From assembly GCA_964567665.1 (NCBI GenBank), contig CAZMNN010000066.1, forward strand, positions 1-7,919: 7,919 nucleotides of DNA, read 5' to 3'. Positions within the stretch are counted from its first letter, which is position 1. Every line of letters begins with the position of its first letter. The translations under genes were made by a program, and so were the position numbers. Of this stretch, positions 5,223-7,919 are shown in pieces. Origin of the DNA: UBA1731 sp964567665. Its GTDB lineage: Bacteria > Verrucomicrobiota > Kiritimatiellia > RFP12 > UBA1067. The notes under the pieces are model-generated. The model made no database searches, was not told the DNA's origin, and worked only from the letters and a program-made list of their open reading frames with translations.

Positions 5223-6455
5223 ATGGGCAATCGATTGTGTGCAGAGCCCCGCGGCAAGCGTTCAGGCTGTCACACCACTCAAATGAGGTATGCCCCCAGA
5301 GGGGATGGCCTCAATGTCCCGCACCATCTTGACATGGCTGGTCGGGTTAATCTTGGAAGTTACTATACTCCCGCCAAATATGTCTACATGGTCGGCAAAT
5401 GGCTACTTGAACAGGGCGTTGGCCCGAAATGGACAATCGCTGACCTCTCTTGCGGGTACGGGGCTTTCTTTGAACTCTCGGCGGTCGATGGGCTCCACAA
5501 ATGCCGCTATGTAGGGAACGACATCGATCCTGTCGCCGTCAAGAAAGCGCGGCAATGCTTCCCGCACATTGAACTCGGTGAAGGCAATGCGCTCTTTCAT
5601 GTTTCACGCAAACGATTTGGCTTTCAGACGGATGAACGTATTGTCATCGTCGGAAACCCACCGTATAACGATACAACTTCACAGATCAGGAACCGCATCA
5701 AGACATGCCCACTTCCGATTGATGAAGACCTGAAGACGAGGGATCTTGGACTGTCCTCGCTGCTGGCCTACAATAAAATCAAGGCGGACTGTGCGGCGAT
5801 CCTTCATCCGCTATCCTATCTCATCAAAGCGCAGAACTTCTCGTCTGCACAGGAGTTCTTCTCGAACTACAGGATTGTCGATCATATCGTGTTTTCAAGC
5901 CGAGAATTCGCAGGGACATCGAAGACCGTTCCCTTTCCTGTCATCGTCGCCCTCTATCGGCGCAGAGACGGACGCGGCCTTTCCTACGAGGATGTCCGCA
6001 AAATGTGGTTCCAGACGACGGACGGCGATCGGTTTTCTCTTTCAGGATTTGATTATGTCACGGACGAAATCCGAAAGTATCCAGGGAAGCATAGATATCA
6101 TCCAGAAATTCTGTTCTATACGCTTCGAGACATAAATGCCTTGCGTCGTAGCCGAACATTTCTTGTTGATCGGACTCCGAACGCCATTGATGTAGATCCA
6201 TCAACGCTTGCCTACTACTGTTACATCGACTGTTTCAAGAGATTCGCGGAAATTCCATATTATCTTGGGAACTTCAATATTCCATTTATCCGAAGCAAAT
6301 TTGCAGACATAGAGATTGATGTTGTGCGAATTGCGAGATATGCCCACCCAGAGGTCTTTGGGAAATCGGCATCGCCCACGTCAGAGGCCTACGTACGAGT
6401 TCGTGAGTACATTTCAAAAAGCATAAAAGGAAAGGGATGCTCCCATGCAAACTGA
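5223..6455 (+). CDS. N6-adenine DNA methyltransferase of a type II-like R-M system
   Basis: This cytoplasmic enzyme would transfer methyl from S-adenosylmethionine to the exocyclic N6 of adenine in its target site, protecting host DNA from the linked nuclease. Counting from ATG 5334 (373 residues), 'NLGSYYTPAKYV' (6-17) is motif X, 'ADLSCGYGAFF' (36-46) is the cofactor motif I, 'GNDIDP' (61-66) fits motif II and 'VGNPPYND' (106-113) is catalytic motif IV with NPPY. The order X-I-IV is that of Eco57I/gamma-type enzymes; the remaining ~250 residues would hold target recognition. The start at 5223 adds 37 residues without family character. The stop overlaps the next gene by 11 bases. If the partner is PabI-like, the target should be GTAC; this is inference. 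Confidence 0.85.
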   Translation: MGNRLCAEPRGKRSGCHTTQMRYAPRGDGLNVPHHLDMAGRVNLGSYYTPAKYVYMVGKWLLEQGVGPKWTIADLSCGYGAFFELSAVDGLHKCRYVGNDIDPVAVKKARQCFPHIELGEGNALFHVSRKRFGFQTDERIVIVGNPPYNDTTSQIRNRIKTCPLPIDEDLKTRDLGLSSLLAYNKIKADCAAILHPLSYLIKAQNFSSAQEFFSNYRIVDHIVFSSREFAGTSKTVPFPVIVALYRRRDGRGLSYEDVRKMWFQTTDGDRFSLSGFDYVTDEIRKYPGKHRYHPEILFYTLRDINALRRSRTFLVDRTPNAIDVDPSTLAYYCYIDCFKRFAEIPYYLGNFNIPFIRSKFADIEIDVVRIARYAHPEVFGKSASPTSEAYVRVREYISKSIKGKGCSHAN

Positions 6456-7215
6456 AGAAGCAAAGGTTGTCAATTTGGTGAATAATCTTTTCGTCAATCT
6501 CCCGCTGACGAAGCCAACAGGAAAGATTCGCGTCAAGCGCCGCAGTTTCTTTTCGGAGTATGGAGAACCTATCGCGGTGCGAAAGGTCGCATTGTCACAA
6601 TCCTGCTATGTCGAATGGCAGATTGGCTATGACTTGCTTGCCACTGCGGAGAACAAGGAAAAGACACGGTTGACGGACAGGACGTTTCGAAATTACAAAG
6701 ACGAAGTGAAGTATGCCTATGAACTGGGGGAGATTCTCATGTGTGCGTACGAACAAGGACTGATCAGCGACAGCAAAATTCAACACTGTTTCGAGAAAGT
6801 TCGTTGTGTGACGGATGAATCAACGTTTGAGGAAACGGCACGAATCAGCCGCACGAATCCGCGTGAGCGAACAATCAACGAACTGGCGTTCTATGAGATG
6901 CAGGTCTCGTATCCCCTGTTCGTTCACCGCTTCGGCCCTTATGAAATTTTCGCCGAGATTATGGTGCGAGAAAAACAACGAGCTGTCGGCACACAGGCGA
7001 TGCTGTATGTCTGCCTCCCGATTACGGCGTTGAAATTCCAACATCCCGTCCTTGGTCGAACGTTGGATGCCAAGGAGTGTGCCGAATGGTCCATTGGTCG
7101 AGAAGAGGCGGCGCTGTCCTTGGAAATGTTCCGCGTGTTCGGAATGCTATCGCCGAAACATCGCCATGATGTGATGGCAATTCTGAAGATGCTTTTCCCG
7201 AATCTCCTGAACTGA
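6445..7215 (+). CDS. Probable R.PabI-family restriction enzyme (restriction DNA glycosylase)
   Basis: The start ATG 6445 follows AAAGGAAAGGGA (6426-6437) and lies 11 bases inside the methyltransferase gene, so the two are coupled. The 256-residue protein shows 'LPLTKPTGKIRVKRR' (19-33), 'YVEWQIGYD' (55-63) and 'SPKHRHDVMAIL' (236-247). As I recall, R.PabI needs Arg32, Glu63, Tyr68, His211 and Asp214. Here R29 or R32, E57-Y62 (same spacing of five) and H239-D242 (same spacing of three) fall in the same order. R.PabI and relatives (R.HpyAXII, R.CcoLI) have a half-pipe fold, recognise GTAC and excise the adenine base; strand breaks follow at the abasic site. The common PD-(D/E)XK motif is not visible. 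The insertion relative to ~226-aa PabI lies between Y62 and H239. Without the motif match it would simply be an unknown nuclease partner. Confidence 0.55.
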   Translation: MQTEEAKVVNLVNNLFVNLPLTKPTGKIRVKRRSFFSEYGEPIAVRKVALSQSCYVEWQIGYDLLATAENKEKTRLTDRTFRNYKDEVKYAYELGEILMCAYEQGLISDSKIQHCFEKVRCVTDESTFEETARISRTNPRERTINELAFYEMQVSYPLFVHRFGPYEIFAEIMVREKQRAVGTQAMLYVCLPITALKFQHPVLGRTLDAKECAEWSIGREEAALSLEMFRVFGMLSPKHRHDVMAILKMLFPNLLN

Positions 7216-7254
7216 AGGACTATTTCGAATGTTTTATGGAATACTGATAGCCGC

Positions 7255-7401
7255 CTATTCGATGTTGGAGATCGCATCTTGCAGATCACCGATGAGCGAC
7301 TTGAATTCATCGGTATATTGAGGGTCGTCAATGACGACCCTTCCTTCTGCATAGAGCGAAAGAAGACGTTCGGATAAGATTAGCAGATTATATTCGTTCA
7401 T
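7255..7401 (-). CDS. Small acidic helical protein, 48 residues, unknown
   Basis: Reading leftwards from ATG 7401, the product runs 'MNEYNLLILSERLLSLYAEG', then 'VVIDDPQYTDEF' and ends 'LQDAISNIE'. AGGA lies eight bases before the start on the minus strand. The sequence has natural amino-acid use, heptad-like leucines in both halves and an acidic C-terminus, so two helices joined by an acidic turn are likely. It has no HTH, signal peptide or membrane segment. It converges on the nuclease gene, whose stop is 39 bases away. A TTGACA lies about 25 bases before its start but is too near the ATG to be its usual -35. Controller, anti-restriction or phage-derived roles are possible but nothing in the sequence selects one. 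Confidence 0.6.
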   Translation of the reverse strand: MNEYNLLILSERLLSLYAEGRVVIDDPQYTDEFKSLIGDLQDAISNIE

Positions 7402-7564
7402 GGATATTTTCCTAACTCAAAGAACTGTTTGTCAAAAGAGATGCCCGCGTTTTAAGGTGTATCCATTTACATAAGACTTTCGCATAAACACCCGCCCAGC
7501 CTATTGTTTTGCGCTCTCCTCGATTTTTTCGCAAAGAATTCTCATTTTTCGCTTTCCACTTTGC
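7402..7564. other. AT-rich spacer, no gene recognised
   Basis: This stretch upstream of the 48-aa gene has pyrimidine runs on the plus strand (for example around 7515-7560). I see no credible ORF, no RNA signature and no defendable promoter in either direction. Confidence 0.4.
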
Positions 7565-7879
7565 TCACGATGCAACGTGCGGCCTCGCCAGGTCGAGGAG
7601 GCCGTGTTGACCGATGGCAAACCCAATGTCGCGAAGAGGAAAACCATCTGTTGCGACATGTACTCGATAGGGCTTTAATCGAGGCAACATACCTTTCATG
7701 TCGCAAATTGTACCATAAAGCGGATGTCCGCGAAACGGCCTATTCGCCGCTCGCCGCCGTCCTGTCGTGCGGCGGCTGTTGAGAATCGCTACTTCTCTTG
7801 CACGATTTTGGGCTGAATTGCAACCCAAGTGGCGCAGGAAATCCTTAAAGCGTTTTGGCAAGACGTGAATGGCATTCAT
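7565..7879 (-). CDS. Doubtful hypothetical ORF, 104 codons, possibly a truncated gene
   Basis: Reading leftwards from ATG 7879, an AGGAGA-type ribosome-binding site precedes the start at good spacing. The first ~35 residues ('MNAIHVLPKRFKDFLRHLG', 'NRAREVAIL') look like natural protein with an amphipathic helix. After that the frame runs through inverted repeats and becomes Arg/Gly-rich and poorly protein-like until the region 'VATDGFPLRDIGFAIG', which faintly recalls the first helix of an AraC-type HTH. I cannot assign a family. Either only the first third of a gene survives, or the frame is open by chance behind a real start signal. Confidence 0.3.
   Translation of the reverse strand: MNAIHVLPKRFKDFLRHLGCNSAQNRAREVAILNSRRTTGRRRAANRPFRGHPLYGTICDMKGMLPRLKPYRVHVATDGFPLRDIGFAIGQHGLLDLARPHVAS
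7581..7603. repeat. Hairpin-forming inverted repeat
   Basis: CCTCG (7583-7587) pairs with CGAGG (7594-7598) around a six-base loop. Alternatively GGCCTC (7581-7586) pairs with GAGGCC (7598-7603). No T-tract follows on either strand, so it is not a standard terminator. Confidence 0.45.
7651..7706. repeat. Perfect 10-bp inverted repeat with a nested 6-bp inverted repeat
   Basis: TTGCGACATG (7651-7660) and CATGTCGCAA (7697-7706) are exact reverse complements. Inside them CTCGAT (7663-7668) and ATCGAG (7678-7683) pair exactly. A competing pairing joins GTTGC (7650-7654) with GCAAC (7684-7688), so two alternative folds are possible. On the minus strand a TACAAT lies just before the element. Confidence 0.65.
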
Positions 7880-7919
7880 GTGCGGTCTCTCCTTTCAGCG
7901 AGCGTCTGTGTATCGAGTT

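Noticed and set aside
7224..7259. Bidirectional terminator between the nuclease gene and the 48-aa gene
   Set aside because: TCGAAT/ATTCGA and ATAG/CTAT inverted repeats exist but are short, AT-rich and lack a T-tract, so support is too weak.
7651..7706. CRISPR repeat pair
   Set aside because: The two copies are inverted, 10 bp long, and there is no regular array of direct repeats and spacers.
7504..7782. 92-codon plus-strand ORF through the hairpin cluster
   Set aside because: There is no ribosome-binding site, the translation is not protein-like and it reads through several palindromes.

Overview
The window reads like a chromosomal accessory region of a Gram-negative-type bacterium, most likely a gut or rumen member of the Verrucomicrobiota/Kiritimatiellota group. 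This placement is inferred from remembered protein style: a signal-peptide GH20 hexosaminidase, a protein with a 'TKPGGG' segment followed by a 'TPSNT..LTWQN' and 'PVSVQAEL' module, and a secreted protein ending in 'NPTPNDTN'. No rRNA or other marker gene is present. The left half (about 1-3900) is GC-rich; the right half (about 3900-7919) is visibly more AT-rich, which suggests different histories.

Layout. (1) Positions 1-730 hold the tail of a hexapeptide-repeat acyltransferase running, without an in-frame stop, into a complete Nudix hydrolase of the ADP-ribose pyrophosphatase type. (2) Positions 730-1173 hold a string of short protein-like pieces: a 26-codon ORF, a free-standing winged-helix domain, the first ~30 codons of what looks like a type III restriction-modification Mod methyltransferase, and an unidentified C-terminal piece. 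I read this as the debris of an older defence locus. (3) 1241-2779 is an intact secreted beta-N-acetylhexosaminidase. (4) 2780-3070 has no intact gene but contains a probable small broken gene on the minus strand. (5) 3071-3903 is a damaged membrane or secreted protein gene carrying three 33-bp tandem repeats, an in-frame TGA and a frameshift. Its end overlaps (ATGA) an intact secreted-protein gene at 3900-4856.

(6) 4857-7215 is the most interesting part. An extended -10 promoter with a perfect TATAAT is followed by about 180 nt of structured, non-coding sequence ending in a strong intrinsic terminator, so an unidentified small RNA is likely. Next comes a 23-bp imperfect inverted repeat, then two overlapping genes: an N6-adenine DNA methyltransferase (NPPY) and a 256-residue protein whose motifs agree with the R.PabI family. 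R.PabI enzymes are restriction DNA glycosylases that excise adenine from GTAC instead of hydrolysing the phosphodiester backbone. If correct, this is a compact restriction-glycosylase R-M system sitting near the debris of a different R-M system. (7) 7216-7919 contains a 48-aa gene on the minus strand, convergent with the nuclease gene, a cluster of hairpin-forming inverted repeats, and a doubtful minus-strand ORF with a good ribosome-binding site.
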